Shown piece after piece: positions 26,528 to 43,047 of a stretch of DNA of 64,000 nt. The translations under genes were made by a program, and so were the position numbers. The DNA lies in assembly GCA_023954015.1 (NCBI GenBank), contig JAMLIS010000014.1, forward strand, positions 37,916-101,915, read 5' to 3'. This DNA is from Burkholderiaceae bacterium. GTDB taxonomy: Bacteria > Pseudomonadota > Gammaproteobacteria > Burkholderiales > Burkholderiaceae_E. A model generated the notes under the pieces. The model made no database searches. It saw nothing but the letters and a program-made list of their open reading frames with translations, and had not been told where the DNA came from. Position 1 is the first letter of the stretch, and every line of letters begins with the position of its first letter.

Positions 26528-27708
26528 GCAGTCTGCGCGGGGAACGCCCGTGGCTCGTATTCCTGTCGATCGCGCTGATGTTCTCGGCGCTCGCGGCCTT
26601 CCTCGTCTGGGCGGCCAGCTCGCAGCTCGAGGAAGTCACGCGCGGCCAGGGCCGCGTCGTTCCTTCGAGTCGCGAGCAGGTGATACAGATGCTCGACCCG
26701 GGCGTGCTCAGTGAGCTGCTCGTGCGCGAGGGCGACCGCGTCGAGAAGGACCAGGTCCTGCTGCGCGTCGACGACACGCGGGCGACGGCGCTGCTGCGCG
26801 AACTGCAGGCGAAGACCGTGGCGCTCGCGGCCGCCTCGAGTCGCGCGCGCGCCGAGGCCTATGGCGGAAAGCTCGAATTTCCGCCCGAAGCGCGCGCGCA
26901 CCCCGAGCTGGTCCGGCGCGAGACGGAAGCCTACAACGCGCGGCGCCAGGCGCTCTCCGACAGCGTCGAAGCGTTGCGCCGGGGCATGGCGCTGCTCGAT
27001 CGCGAGATCGAGATCACCGAGCCGATGGTCGGGCGCGGGCTCGTCTCCGAAGTGGAACTCCTGCGCCTGAAGCGCCAGCGCAACGACCTCGCGCTGCAGC
27101 TGTCGGATCGGCAGAACAAATTCCGCACCGACGCTGCCGCGGACCTGATCAAGTTCGAGGCCGATCTCGCACAGGCGCGCGAAACGCTCGTGGCGCGCGC
27201 CGACGCGGCCGAACGCACCGAGATCCGCTCGCCGATGAAGGGCACGGTGAAGAGCATTCGCGTCAACACGATCGGCGGCGTGGTGCAGGCGGGCCAGGAG
27301 ATCATGGCGATCGTTCCCACCGAGGATACGCTCGTCGTCGAAGCCTACGTGCGACCGGCCGACGTCGCGTTCCTGCATCCCGGCCAGAAGGCCGTCGTGA
27401 AGATCAGCGCCTACGATTACGCGATCTACGGCGGCCTCGACGGCATCGTCGAGAACATCAGCCCCGACACTTTGCGCGACGAGCGGCGCGCGGCGACTCC
27501 GGTGGCCGACGTCGCCGACGAGGCGAATTCGTATTACCGCGTGCTGGTGCGCACGAGCGCCAACGCGTTGACCACCCCCGACGGCCGGACGCTGCCGATC
27601 ATCCCGGGAATGACGGCCTCTGTCGAAATGCTGACGGGTCGCAAGACAGTGCTGCAGTACCTGCTCAAGCCGCTGAACCGTGCCGGCGAGGCGTTGCGCG
27701 AACGTTGA
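26524..27708 (+). CDS. HlyD-family periplasmic adaptor of the type I secretion system
   Basis: 394 residues from GTG 26524, overlapping the ABC gene by 4 bases. One N-terminal membrane helix (WLVFLSIALMFSALAAFLVW) is followed by the lipoyl half-motif (GRVVPSSREQVIQMLDPGVL... EGDRVEKDQVLLRVDD). A long alpha-hairpin spans about 90-215. The second lipoyl half (RSPMKGTVKSIRVNTIGGVV) and a beta-barrel (VVEAYVRPADVAFLHPGQ) come next, ending with LPIIPGMTASVEMLTGRKTVLQYLLKP, the classic HlyD C-terminus. It bridges the ABC transporter to TolC. Gene order tolC-ABC-hlyD is compact and complete. A 229-base gap separates it from the second adhesin gene. Confidence 0.93.
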   Translation: MSSLRGERPWLVFLSIALMFSALAAFLVWAASSQLEEVTRGQGRVVPSSREQVIQMLDPGVLSELLVREGDRVEKDQVLLRVDDTRATALLRELQAKTVALAAASSRARAEAYGGKLEFPPEARAHPELVRRETEAYNARRQALSDSVEALRRGMALLDREIEITEPMVGRGLVSEVELLRLKRQRNDLALQLSDRQNKFRTDAAADLIKFEADLAQARETLVARADAAERTEIRSPMKGTVKSIRVNTIGGVVQAGQEIMAIVPTEDTLVVEAYVRPADVAFLHPGQKAVVKISAYDYAIYGGLDGIVENISPDTLRDERRAATPVADVADEANSYYRVLVRTSANALTTPDGRTLPIIPGMTASVEMLTGRKTVLQYLLKPLNRAGEALRER

Positions 27709-27937
27709 GACCTTTCGCACGAACGAATCACCTTCGGCCTTGTCGGGGTGGCGACGAGCTGATGGAATCGCCGACAGCGAAGTGTGCGCTTCCGGCAACG
27801 TCGGCGCGCTCGCCCCTGGACGCGCACCTACAATGCTTCAGGCTACGGATCCGGCCGGCCGCGTGCCGGACAACGAAGCTGCATTTGCCCGCAACCCGCG
27901 GTAACAAGACCCGAAACACGCACCAGAGGTTCAAGAA

Positions 27938-30919
27938 ATGGCGTTGATGCTCGTAGTGACGAAGGCCGACGGATCGGTCACCCGTACCCCGATCGAGAAT
28001 GCGGCGACCCGCATCGGGGCCGCGCCCGGCCAGCAGGTCCGCGTGATCGATACGGAAACCGGCCGCGCGCCGGCCGACATGACGGTCAAGCGCGTCGGCG
28101 ATTCGCTGAACATCGAGAACCTGCCCGACGGCAAGAAGATCGAGATCACCAAGTTCTACACCGACTGCTCGCCCGCCACGCCGTGCTCGCTCACGGTCGA
28201 CCCGGCGGACGGCGCGGCCGCGACGACGATCACGCAGAGCACGGCGCCGATCGCCACGCTCGGCGAGAACCAGGCGCTGATGTACGGCAGCGCGAGCCCG
28301 GCCGCAGGCGCGGCTCCGCTGTCCACCGGCGCGATGCTCGGCATCGCGGCAGCCGGCGTGGCGCTCGCCGCCGCGGCGGGAGGCGGTGGCGGTGGCGGCA
28401 GCAAGGACGACGGCGGCGGCAAGGACACGACGCCGCCCGACGCGCCGACCATCGACACGGTCGCCGGCGACAACAAGGTCGACGCCGATGAGGCAGCGGC
28501 CGGCGTCACGGTCTCGGGACGCGCCGAAGCGGGTTCTTCCGTCGCGGTCGCGTGGGGCTCGACGACGAAGACCGCCACGGCCGGCGACGACGGCAGCTGG
28601 AGCGTCAAGTTCGACAGATCCGAGGTTCCGGCCGACGGCGCGACGACGATCAGCGCGGTGGCCACCGACGCGGCAGGCAACGTGAGCGCTGCCGGCACCG
28701 TCGACGTGACGGTCGATACGTCGGTTGCCGACACGACGCCGCCCGACGCGCCGACCATCGGTGCAGTCGCCGGCGACAACGTGGTCGACGCCGCCGAGGC
28801 CGCCGCGGGCGTCACTGTCTCCGGCACTGCGGAAGCCGGCTCGACGGTCGTCGTGACCTGGGGCGACGGAAATACGCAGACTGCGACGGCGGACGTCGAC
28901 GGCAACTGGAGCGTCACGTTCGCGAGCGACAAGATTCCGGCCGACGGCGCAACGACGATCAGCGCGATGGCGACCGACGCAGCGGGCAATGCGAGCGACG
29001 CGGGAACGGTCAGCGTAGCGGTCGATGCAACGCCGCCCGGCGCGCCGAGCATCGGCGCAGTCGCCGGCAACGACGTCGTCAACTCGAGCGAGGCGGCTGC
29101 CGGCGTCACCGTATCGGGCACCGCCGAGGCCGGTTCTTCCGTCGCCGTCACCTGGGGCGACGGGAATACGCAGACCGCGACGGCCGATGGCGACGGCAAC
29201 TGGAGCGTAGCGTTCGCGAGCGACAAGGTTCCGGCCGACGGCACGACGACGATCAGCGCGGTGGCGACCGACACCGCGGGCAATGCGAGCGCGGCCACGA
29301 CGCACGACGTGCGGGTGGATACGCTCGCACCGGAGCTGGGCGCGCCGGTCGTCGGCCCCGACGGCTCCGTTTCGGGCACCACCGAAGCCGGCAGCACCGT
29401 CACGATCGGCGCGCAGACGGCAACCGCCGGTGACGACGGCAGCTTCCTCTTCGCGGCGGGCACCGTCGCATCGGGTGCGACGGCGACGGTGAACGTCACG
29501 GACGCCGCGGGCAACGCGGGTGCCGGGGTCGAGGTCACCGCGGGAACGTATGCGGTCGGCACGGGGGGTAACGACGTCCTGTTTGCCGGCGACGCCGCTT
29601 TCGTCGACGGCGGCAACGGCAGTGACGTCCTGTTCGGCGGCAGCGGCGGCGCGGTGCGCAACTACCAGTTCGACTACTGGGATGCGAGCACCGGCGGTTC
29701 GATCACGTACAACGGGGGGGACGCAGCCTGGGACGTCGTCGAGTTCTCGCCATCCGCACGGAACGGCTGGGAAATCGGCACGGACCCGCTCGCGCTCAGT
29801 GTCGGTGGCGGCGGAACGCCGGTCACGCAATACACGGGCGGGGAGATGCAGCTGATCGGCAACGGCACCGTTCTCTACCCGCCGGACGACACCGGTTCGG
29901 GCGGACGTTATTACTGGGACACCATTTCCACCGAGACATCGGGCGGCGCGACGATCTCGCAATCGATTCTCGCCAACCCCGGCGACACCTTCGACCTGTC
30001 GATGCAGGTATCGAAGTTCGACGTCGACACCTCGATGCAGGTGCTGTGGGACGGCGCGGTGCTCGGCACCTACGATGGGTTGACGGACACCTGGACCGGC
30101 ACGCCACCGACGGTGACCGATAACGTGGGCACGAGCCGGCTGACGTGGACCTGGGAGGGCATCACGGCCGGCGACGACGCGGCCGCAGGCACCCGGCTCG
30201 AGATCCGCTCGTTCGGGTCGACCGCCGATCATGCTCCCGGAGAGAATCCCGGCTTCGGCATGCACGTGGACCGCATCACCCTCGACCCGACCTCGGCGGC
30301 AAGCGGCACGACGCTTGTCGGCGGCGGCGGGACGGACGTGCTCTTCGGCCAGGCCGGCGACGACGTGCTCTATGGCGGTGCCTACGGCGACACGCCGGCA
30401 ACGGCCGACGGCGTGGCGGATGCCTTCGTCTACTCGCTGCGCTCGGGCAACGGCAACGACGTGATCAAGGACTTCCAGGTAGGCACCGACCAGATCTGGC
30501 TGATCGACGCGCTCGACACGTACGGCGCGTACGGCGATCACGACGCGGACAGCCACGCGTCCCGCTTCCCGGGTGAGGCGAACGACGCCGGCCACGTGAC
30601 CAACGCCGACTTCAACCTGAGCTTCCGCGACTTCGTGCAGGCCGACAGCGCGGGCCAGTACCTGACGGTGACCGACGACGGCAGCGGAAACGTCAAGATC
30701 GGCTTCTTCGGCCAGGACGGTTCGGGAGCCGCCACCGACCTGGGGTCGGTCGTGCTCGAAGGCGTCGCATACGGCTCCGGCGCGGGCCAGTACGACAGCG
30801 TCGAGAGCCTGTTCGGCACCGGATTCATGCAGACGAACGAGTACGGTTCGAGCGTTCTCTACGCGACGATCGACGGCCTGGGCAACGAGAGGATGGTCAA
30901 CAACCTGATGCCGGTATAG
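27938..30919 (+). CDS. Large Ig-repeat surface protein 2 with RTX-like C-terminal T1SS signal
   Basis: 993 residues from ATG 27938 (GAGG upstream). The N-terminal module (1-125) matches adhesin 1, including CX5C (C77, C83; FYTDCSPATPCSLT) and LMYGS, followed by a hydrophobic/Ala stretch and a Gly run (about 130-155). Three tandem Ig-like repeats follow (TVAGDN.VDA.EAAAGVTVSG..EAGS...TWG), then a shorter fourth. Calcium-binding-type Gly/Asp repeats occur at 29566-29640 (GGNDVLFAGD) and 30320-30376 (GGTDVLFGQAGDDVLYGG), separated by an unassigned beta-rich module. The C-terminus (VIKDFQVGTDQIWLIDALD onward) is the VCA0849-type T1SS target region. It is the likely main substrate of the upstream transporter. 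TACAAT at 27829-27834 could be its -10 box, without a convincing -35. Confidence 0.88.
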   Translation: MALMLVVTKADGSVTRTPIENAATRIGAAPGQQVRVIDTETGRAPADMTVKRVGDSLNIENLPDGKKIEITKFYTDCSPATPCSLTVDPADGAAATTITQSTAPIATLGENQALMYGSASPAAGAAPLSTGAMLGIAAAGVALAAAAGGGGGGGSKDDGGGKDTTPPDAPTIDTVAGDNKVDADEAAAGVTVSGRAEAGSSVAVAWGSTTKTATAGDDGSWSVKFDRSEVPADGATTISAVATDAAGNVSAAGTVDVTVDTSVADTTPPDAPTIGAVAGDNVVDAAEAAAGVTVSGTAEAGSTVVVTWGDGNTQTATADVDGNWSVTFASDKIPADGATTISAMATDAAGNASDAGTVSVAVDATPPGAPSIGAVAGNDVVNSSEAAAGVTVSGTAEAGSSVAVTWGDGNTQTATADGDGNWSVAFASDKVPADGTTTISAVATDTAGNASAATTHDVRVDTLAPELGAPVVGPDGSVSGTTEAGSTVTIGAQTATAGDDGSFLFAAGTVASGATATVNVTDAAGNAGAGVEVTAGTYAVGTGGNDVLFAGDAAFVDGGNGSDVLFGGSGGAVRNYQFDYWDASTGGSITYNGGDAAWDVVEFSPSARNGWEIGTDPLALSVGGGGTPVTQYTGGEMQLIGNGTVLYPPDDTGSGGRYYWDTISTETSGGATISQSILANPGDTFDLSMQVSKFDVDTSMQVLWDGAVLGTYDGLTDTWTGTPPTVTDNVGTSRLTWTWEGITAGDDAAAGTRLEIRSFGSTADHAPGENPGFGMHVDRITLDPTSAASGTTLVGGGGTDVLFGQAGDDVLYGGAYGDTPATADGVADAFVYSLRSGNGNDVIKDFQVGTDQIWLIDALDTYGAYGDHDADSHASRFPGEANDAGHVTNADFNLSFRDFVQADSAGQYLTVTDDGSGNVKIGFFGQDGSGAATDLGSVVLEGVAYGSGAGQYDSVESLFGTGFMQTNEYGSSVLYATIDGLGNERMVNNLMPV
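28428..29330 (+). repeat. Three tandem ~300-bp Ig-domain repeats inside adhesin 2
   Basis: Copies begin near 28428, 28735 and 29029 with a period of about 300 bases. They are more alike (CCGCCCGACGCGCCGACCAT at the start of copies 1 and 2) than the repeats of adhesin 1, implying recent expansion. Confidence 0.75.
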
Positions 30920-30955
30920 AGCCGGCACGCGGCCGGATCCGATCCGGCGTTCCCG

Positions 30956-30989
30956 AACCCGCCGCACGCGAGTGCCGGCGGGTTTTTTT
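30956..30989 (+). terminator. Rho-independent terminator after adhesin 2
   Basis: A 9-bp perfect stem (AACCCGCCG / CGGCGGGTT) extended by CAC/GTG around a GCGA loop, followed by a run of seven T. It lies 36 bases after the adhesin 2 stop codon and touches the stop codon of the convergent flippase gene. It would be the end of the T1SS/adhesin transcript. Confidence 0.9.
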
Positions 30990-32475
30990 ATCGGGCGCCC
31001 TCGAAGAGCGCGCGCAACGCGTCGCGGTCGCGACGCAGGATCGACAGGATCGCGCGATGGACGAAGCGGCCTGCCGACGGAGCGAACACCGGCAGCGCGA
31101 CGACATAGACGAGCGCGCCCAGCGGGATCACCAGCGCGAGCGCCGCCGGCGCCGGCAGCGAAGCGCCGAGCCAGTGCACCAGTGCGAAGCTGCACGCCGC
31201 CATCGACAGCGCGGCGAACAGCGGCCCGGCGGCTGCCGCGGCCTGCTGGCGCGGCGTCAGCCCGACGAGCCGGCGCACGAACCACGCACTCAGCGGCCAC
31301 AGCAGGAAAGACCGCGCAACCACGGCCGCGCAGACAGCAAGCAAGCCATGGGGTACGGCGAGAACGGTCAATGCGACGTTCACCGCGAGTCCGACGGCGG
31401 TGCTCGCGACTTGCCAGCCCGGGCGCCCCATGCCCCGGATCACGGCCATCTGGACCATCGACATCGAGCCGCGCACGCCGAGCAATATCAGGATCTGGAC
31501 GGCAGCCACCGCCGCGAGCCATTCGTTGCCGAACACCGCTGGAACGAGCAACGGGGCGATCGCCAGGATGCCGAAATACAGCGGATTCGCGACGACGGCC
31601 ACCGCACGCAGCATCGAATCGGCGAGGCGGCGCACGGCATCGCGGTCGCCTTGCGCGCGCGCGACGCTGGTCATCGCCACCTGGTAGGCCGGAATCATCA
31701 ACACGTTGCCGAGCTGGCCCTCGAGCCGCTGGGCCAGCGCGAAGAAACCGAGCGCCTGCGGTCCGAGCGCCACGCCGATGAGCACGCGCGGCCACTGCGA
31801 ATCGGCGTAGCTCAGGCCCCAGGCGGCCCAGGTGGCCGCGTTGAAGGCGAGCAGGTCGGTGGCGTGCGCGCGCGTCATGCGCAGCGACGGTGTCCAGCGC
31901 GCAGCACGCAGCGCGAGCGCGGTGGACATCGCCTGCCGGGCGAGTTCCATCGCGACCAGGCTCCAGATGCCGGCGCCGGCCAGCGCCGCAACGATCCCGA
32001 CAATGCTGCCGGACAGGCCTCCGGCGGCCTCGATGGCGGCAATGCGCTTGAAGCGTCCCGCGCGCATCAGCAGCGCAAGCGGCACGGCAGCCCCCGCCAT
32101 CAGCGGCAACACCGCCGCGCGCAGCGGAAGGATCGCCGCCAGCTCCCGCGCGCCCCCGAGCACGTCGGCGATCGGGGCAGCGAGCGCGACGATCGCGATG
32201 AAGGCCAAAACGGCGACCCCGATCCCGATCCAGAACGTCGCGTTGCAGTGCTCCGGGGCGAGCGAGCGCCGTTGCACGAGCGTGTCGTTGGGCGCAGCGC
32301 CGACGACGATCTCGACCAGCCCGACGACCACCCAGGACAATGCGAACACGCCGTAGGCGTGCGGCCCGACCCAGCGGGCGATGATCGCCAATGCGACCAG
32401 GCTGACGACGAACTGGAACAGCTTGCCGGAGATGTTCCACGCCGCGTTGCCGGCGAGACGGCCGGTCGTCGTCAT
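30988..32475 (-). CDS. Lipopolysaccharide/polysaccharide flippase (Wzx/MATE-like)
   Basis: 495 residues from ATG 32475 with about 12-14 hydrophobic segments. The N-terminus, RLAGNAAWNISGKLFQFVVS then ARWVGPHAYGVFALSWVVVG, is the standard start of the polysaccharide-transporter family, and WPRVLIGVALGPQALGFFALAQRL is its mid-protein signature. It flips undecaprenyl-linked glycans, or in some loci other lipid-linked cargo. It diverges from the NRPS operon with a 191-base gap, so it may be co-regulated with it, or it may be a displaced member of the exopolysaccharide locus. This is the second flippase in the window. Confidence 0.87.
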   Translation of the reverse strand: MTTTGRLAGNAAWNISGKLFQFVVSLVALAIIARWVGPHAYGVFALSWVVVGLVEIVVGAAPNDTLVQRRSLAPEHCNATFWIGIGVAVLAFIAIVALAAPIADVLGGARELAAILPLRAAVLPLMAGAAVPLALLMRAGRFKRIAAIEAAGGLSGSIVGIVAALAGAGIWSLVAMELARQAMSTALALRAARWTPSLRMTRAHATDLLAFNAATWAAWGLSYADSQWPRVLIGVALGPQALGFFALAQRLEGQLGNVLMIPAYQVAMTSVARAQGDRDAVRRLADSMLRAVAVVANPLYFGILAIAPLLVPAVFGNEWLAAVAAVQILILLGVRGSMSMVQMAVIRGMGRPGWQVASTAVGLAVNVALTVLAVPHGLLAVCAAVVARSFLLWPLSAWFVRRLVGLTPRQQAAAAAGPLFAALSMAACSFALVHWLGASLPAPAALALVIPLGALVYVVALPVFAPSAGRFVHRAILSILRRDRDALRALFEGAR

Positions 32476-32666
32476 GGAAACAACGCTCGGCGCATCTCGT
32501 CAGGCCTCTGCTTCCAAAGCCGATAGGGTCGGCGGATTGCGCCATTGTCGCCGTTCGCCACCCGAGGGACCGGCACTAATCGTCGCGCGCAGCCAAAACC
32601 GTCACCGACACGGTCGGCGGATCGTGCAATGGTCCTTCTCTCACGGACCCCCGAGGAGTTTCGGCG

Positions 32667-40005
<7,339 letters not shown>

Positions 40006-40013
<8 letters not shown>

Positions 40014-41883
40014 AGCGCCCGCGCGCACCGTGACGACCGCGCACGGAATCGCCGCGATGATCGCGCAACAGGCGATGCTTCGCGGCGATGCACCGGCATT
40101 GCTCGCGCAAGGCGAACCGCCACTGAGCTACGCGCGGCTGTCCGATTGGCTCGAACAGTCCGCAACCTTCCTGCGAAGCATCGGCGTCACGCGAACGAGC
40201 CGCGTCGCCGTGTCGATGCAGCCGGGCCCCGAAGCCGCACTGACAACGCTGGCGACACTGTGCGCGGCGGTCTGCATTCCCCTCGACCCGGCCGCCGGCG
40301 AAGACGACTTCGGATTCCGCCTGCGCGATTGCGCTGCAGACTTCGTGCTCACCGACAGCGCCGAGCGGGCGTTTCCGTTGCCGGGGCTGCGCCGACTCGT
40401 CGTCGGGCGAGAATTCCGTTTGCCGGGCAGATCGACGCGAACCGGCGTACCGGCATCGAATCGAGCACCGCACGACGCGACGTGCGACACGGTGGACGCC
40501 GACGCAACCTGCCTGCTGCTGCATACCTCGGGCACCACCGCGATGCCGAAGCGAGTGCCGCTGAGCCAGCGCAACGTACTCGCGTCGGCACGCGCGAACA
40601 CGCAGGCGTTCGGCCTCGGGCCACAGGACCGCTGCCTGAACGTGCTGTCGCTGCTGCACGTGGGCGGCATCGTGACCGGAATGCTCACCACGCTGGTGAG
40701 CGGCGGCAGTCTCGTCTGCCCGCGCGGATTCGACGCGGAAGCGTTCTTCCCGCTCGTCGCCGAATTCGAGCCGACCTGGTACACCGGCACGCCGACGATA
40801 CATCTGGCGGTGCTTCCCTTCCTCGAGACGTACCGGCGCCTGGCCCCGAACCACCGATTCCGCTTCCTGCGAAGCGCCACCTCGCCGATCGCGACCGAAC
40901 TGATCGCGCGCCTCGAATGCGCCTTCGGCGCACCGCTGCTCGAAGCGTACGGGATGACCGAAGCGGGACGGATCAGCTGCAATCCCGCTCCACCCGGCCT
41001 TCGCAAGCCCGGTTCGGTCGGTGTACCCGTAGCGCTCGACGTGCGCGTCGTCGGCTCGGATTCGACGGATCTGCGCTGCGGCGAGATCGGCGAAATCGTC
41101 GTGCGCGGCGATTCGGTGACTCGCGGCTACCTGGATGACGACGTGGCCAACACAACGGCCTTCCGCGACGGCTGGTTCCATACCGGCGACCTGGGGCGCT
41201 TCGACGAAGACGGCTACCTGTTTCTCGAAGGCCGCATCAAGGAAGTGGTGAATCGCGGCGGCAGGAAGATCGCTCCACGCGAGATCGACGCGGCGCTCGC
41301 CGCATTGCCGGGGGTGCGCGAGGCAGCCGCATTCGGGATGCCGCATCCGTCACTCGGCGAGGACCTCGTCGCGGTCGTCGTCGCCGAGCCGGGCCCGCCG
41401 CTCGACGTGCAGGCGCTGCGCACGGAGCTGCTCGCGCGCCTGGCCCGCCACAAGGTGCCGTCGTCGATCGTCGTCGTCGATTCGCTGCCGCGGGGAGCCA
41501 GCGGAAAGATCCAGCGGTCGAAGCTTGCCGCTGTGTTCGGAGCTCTCTCCGAGGCCGGATCATCGTCGCCGCAAACGCCGGCCGAAGCCGCAGTGGCGGC
41601 GATCGTGGAATCGGTGCTCGGCGCCGACACGATCGGCCGCGGCGACAATTTCTTCCTGTCCGGCGGAGATTCGCTCAGTGCAGCGCGCGTTGCCGCGCGT
41701 TGCGCGACGGCTTTCGGCCTGGCGCGAGCCCCGGCAGCGAATCTCCTGTTCGCGTATCCGACGGTCGAAGCGCTCGCGGCCGAACTCCTTCGGCTGCGGC
41801 AGGAACAGGCCATGGACGAGGAGATGCTCGCGCAACTCGAGCAATTGTCGGACGAGGAACTGGCGCGTCTGTTGTCGGACTAG
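40006..41883 (+). CDS. Stand-alone acyl ligase-carrier didomain protein 1 (A-T)
   Basis: 625 residues from ATG 40006, overlapping the NRPS stop by 8 bases (ATGCCTGA). The ANL ligase domain (1-520) has LHTSGTTAMPK (172-182), EAYGMTEAGRI, GWFHTGDLGRFDEDGYLFL, GRIKEVVNRGGRKI and the catalytic lysine in ASGKIQRSK. These motifs are closest to the acyl-CoA/oxalyl-CoA synthetase branch, not amino-acid A domains. The C-terminal carrier is FFLSGGDSL with Ser556. The GGDS form is usual for loading or epimerase-linked carriers. The last 25 residues (MDEEMLAQLEQLSDEELARL) form an acidic helix like that of the second ligase, perhaps a docking element. It probably activates a carboxylic acid, tethers it and passes it to NRPS C1. 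Confidence 0.88.
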
Positions 41884-41913
41884 AATAGGCGCCGGCACGA
41901 TGGCGAGCGCGGC

Positions 41914-43014
41914 ATGAACCGATTCCAGCCGAACCTGCAACACCTCGAATCGCGCAGCGGCATTGCGTTCGCGTTCGCGCTGGTGCTCGCCGCGACGACG
42001 AGCGCGAAGGCAGCCGACCAGGCCATCACGGATGCATACGTCGAATCGCGCCCGGGCGCGACCGAATCGCTCCCCGGCGTGGCTTTCGCGGATGCCGCGC
42101 CGGCACAGGCCGATCCCGCAGGCGACATCGTCGAGGACGGCATCCGGAACGAGGAAGGCGACGGCATCGAGCGCGACCTCGTTCGCGCGTATGCGCTGTA
42201 CTGCGAGGCAGCCCGACTCGGATCGCCGGAAGCGCTGATGCGGATGGGCTGGATGTACATGAACGGGCGCGGCCGCCCGCACGACGAGGCCATCGCGCAG
42301 ACACTGTTCCGCCGCGCCGCCGGCGTTCCCGCCGGATACGCCGATCGCATGCCCGACTGCCTGCGTCCGCCGTACCGGATCGTCGAGTACCGCGAGCCCG
42401 AACCGAAGAACGAAAGCGCGCAGGTCGGTCGACTCGGGATACCCGTCCTTCAGCGGCCGGCCGAGTTCTTCGCCGCGAACCCGTCGGCAGAACGCAGCAA
42501 GCTGGTGCGAACGGCCGTGAAGATGGCGGGCGACTTCGAACTCGATCCGCGGCTTGTGCTGGCCGTCATCCGCAACGAGTCGAACTTCGATACGCAGGCG
42601 GTTTCGCCGAAGAACGCGCAGGGCCTCATGCAGTTGATTCCCGAGACCGCCGAGCGCTTCGCCGTTCGCAACGCCTTCGACCCCGTCGAGAACCTGCGCG
42701 GCGGAATGCGCTACCTGCGCTGGCTGCTGTCCTATTTTCGCGGCGACGTAGTGCTCGCGCTGGCCGGCTACAACGCCGGCGAGGGAGCCGTCGACCGCTA
42801 TCGCGGCGTGCCTCCGTTCGTCGAGACGCGCGCATACGTCGAGCGCATCCGCGCGCTCTTTCCCTACGATCGACATCCCTTCGACGCGACGATCGCCTCG
42901 CCGGCACCATGGGTATCGGAATCGCGCCGATTGCTGCGACAGCTGCCGACGCCGGCCCGGCAACCGGAAGCGCAGGTGCAAGCCGCCGCGCCCGCGCGCA
43001 TCGGGATGCGATAG
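41914..43014 (+). CDS. Lytic transglycosylase (SLT domain) with Sel1-like repeat
   Basis: 366 residues. A signal peptide (about 15-34, SGIAFAFALVLAATTSAKA) is followed by a Sel1/TPR-like segment (about 85-140, GDGIERDLVRAYALYCEAARLG and MGWMYMNGRG). The SLT domain (about 195-310) has the catalytic Glu222 in VLAVIRNESNFD, AQGLMQLIPETAERF, NLRGGMRYLRWLL and AGYNAGEGAVDRYRG. Such enzymes cleave peptidoglycan non-hydrolytically in the periplasm. It begins 30 bases after ligase 1 and ends 33 bases before ligase 2, so it is co-directional within the NRPS operon. Lytic transglycosylases are not usual NRPS partners. It could open the wall for an exporter, or be a housekeeping gene trapped in the cluster. 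Confidence 0.88.
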   Translation: MNRFQPNLQHLESRSGIAFAFALVLAATTSAKAADQAITDAYVESRPGATESLPGVAFADAAPAQADPAGDIVEDGIRNEEGDGIERDLVRAYALYCEAARLGSPEALMRMGWMYMNGRGRPHDEAIAQTLFRRAAGVPAGYADRMPDCLRPPYRIVEYREPEPKNESAQVGRLGIPVLQRPAEFFAANPSAERSKLVRTAVKMAGDFELDPRLVLAVIRNESNFDTQAVSPKNAQGLMQLIPETAERFAVRNAFDPVENLRGGMRYLRWLLSYFRGDVVLALAGYNAGEGAVDRYRGVPPFVETRAYVERIRALFPYDRHPFDATIASPAPWVSESRRLLRQLPTPARQPEAQVQAAAPARIGMR

Positions 43015-43047
43015 TTCCCTTTTCCGAACGCGAACCAGGAATTGCAA

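Noticed and set aside
27829..27834. TACAAT as promoter of adhesin 2
   Set aside because: A good -10-like hexamer, but no acceptable -35 at 16-18 bases; kept only as a remark in the gene entry.
30932..30948. Inverted repeat GCCGGATC-C-GATCCGGC after adhesin 2
   Set aside because: The loop would be too small for the full stem and there is no T-run; the real terminator is 8 bases further on.
27728..32545. A 1605-codon minus-strand frame across adhesin 2 and the flippase
   Set aside because: It is out of frame with the flippase and antisense to the adhesin; explained by repeat-rich, GC-biased DNA.
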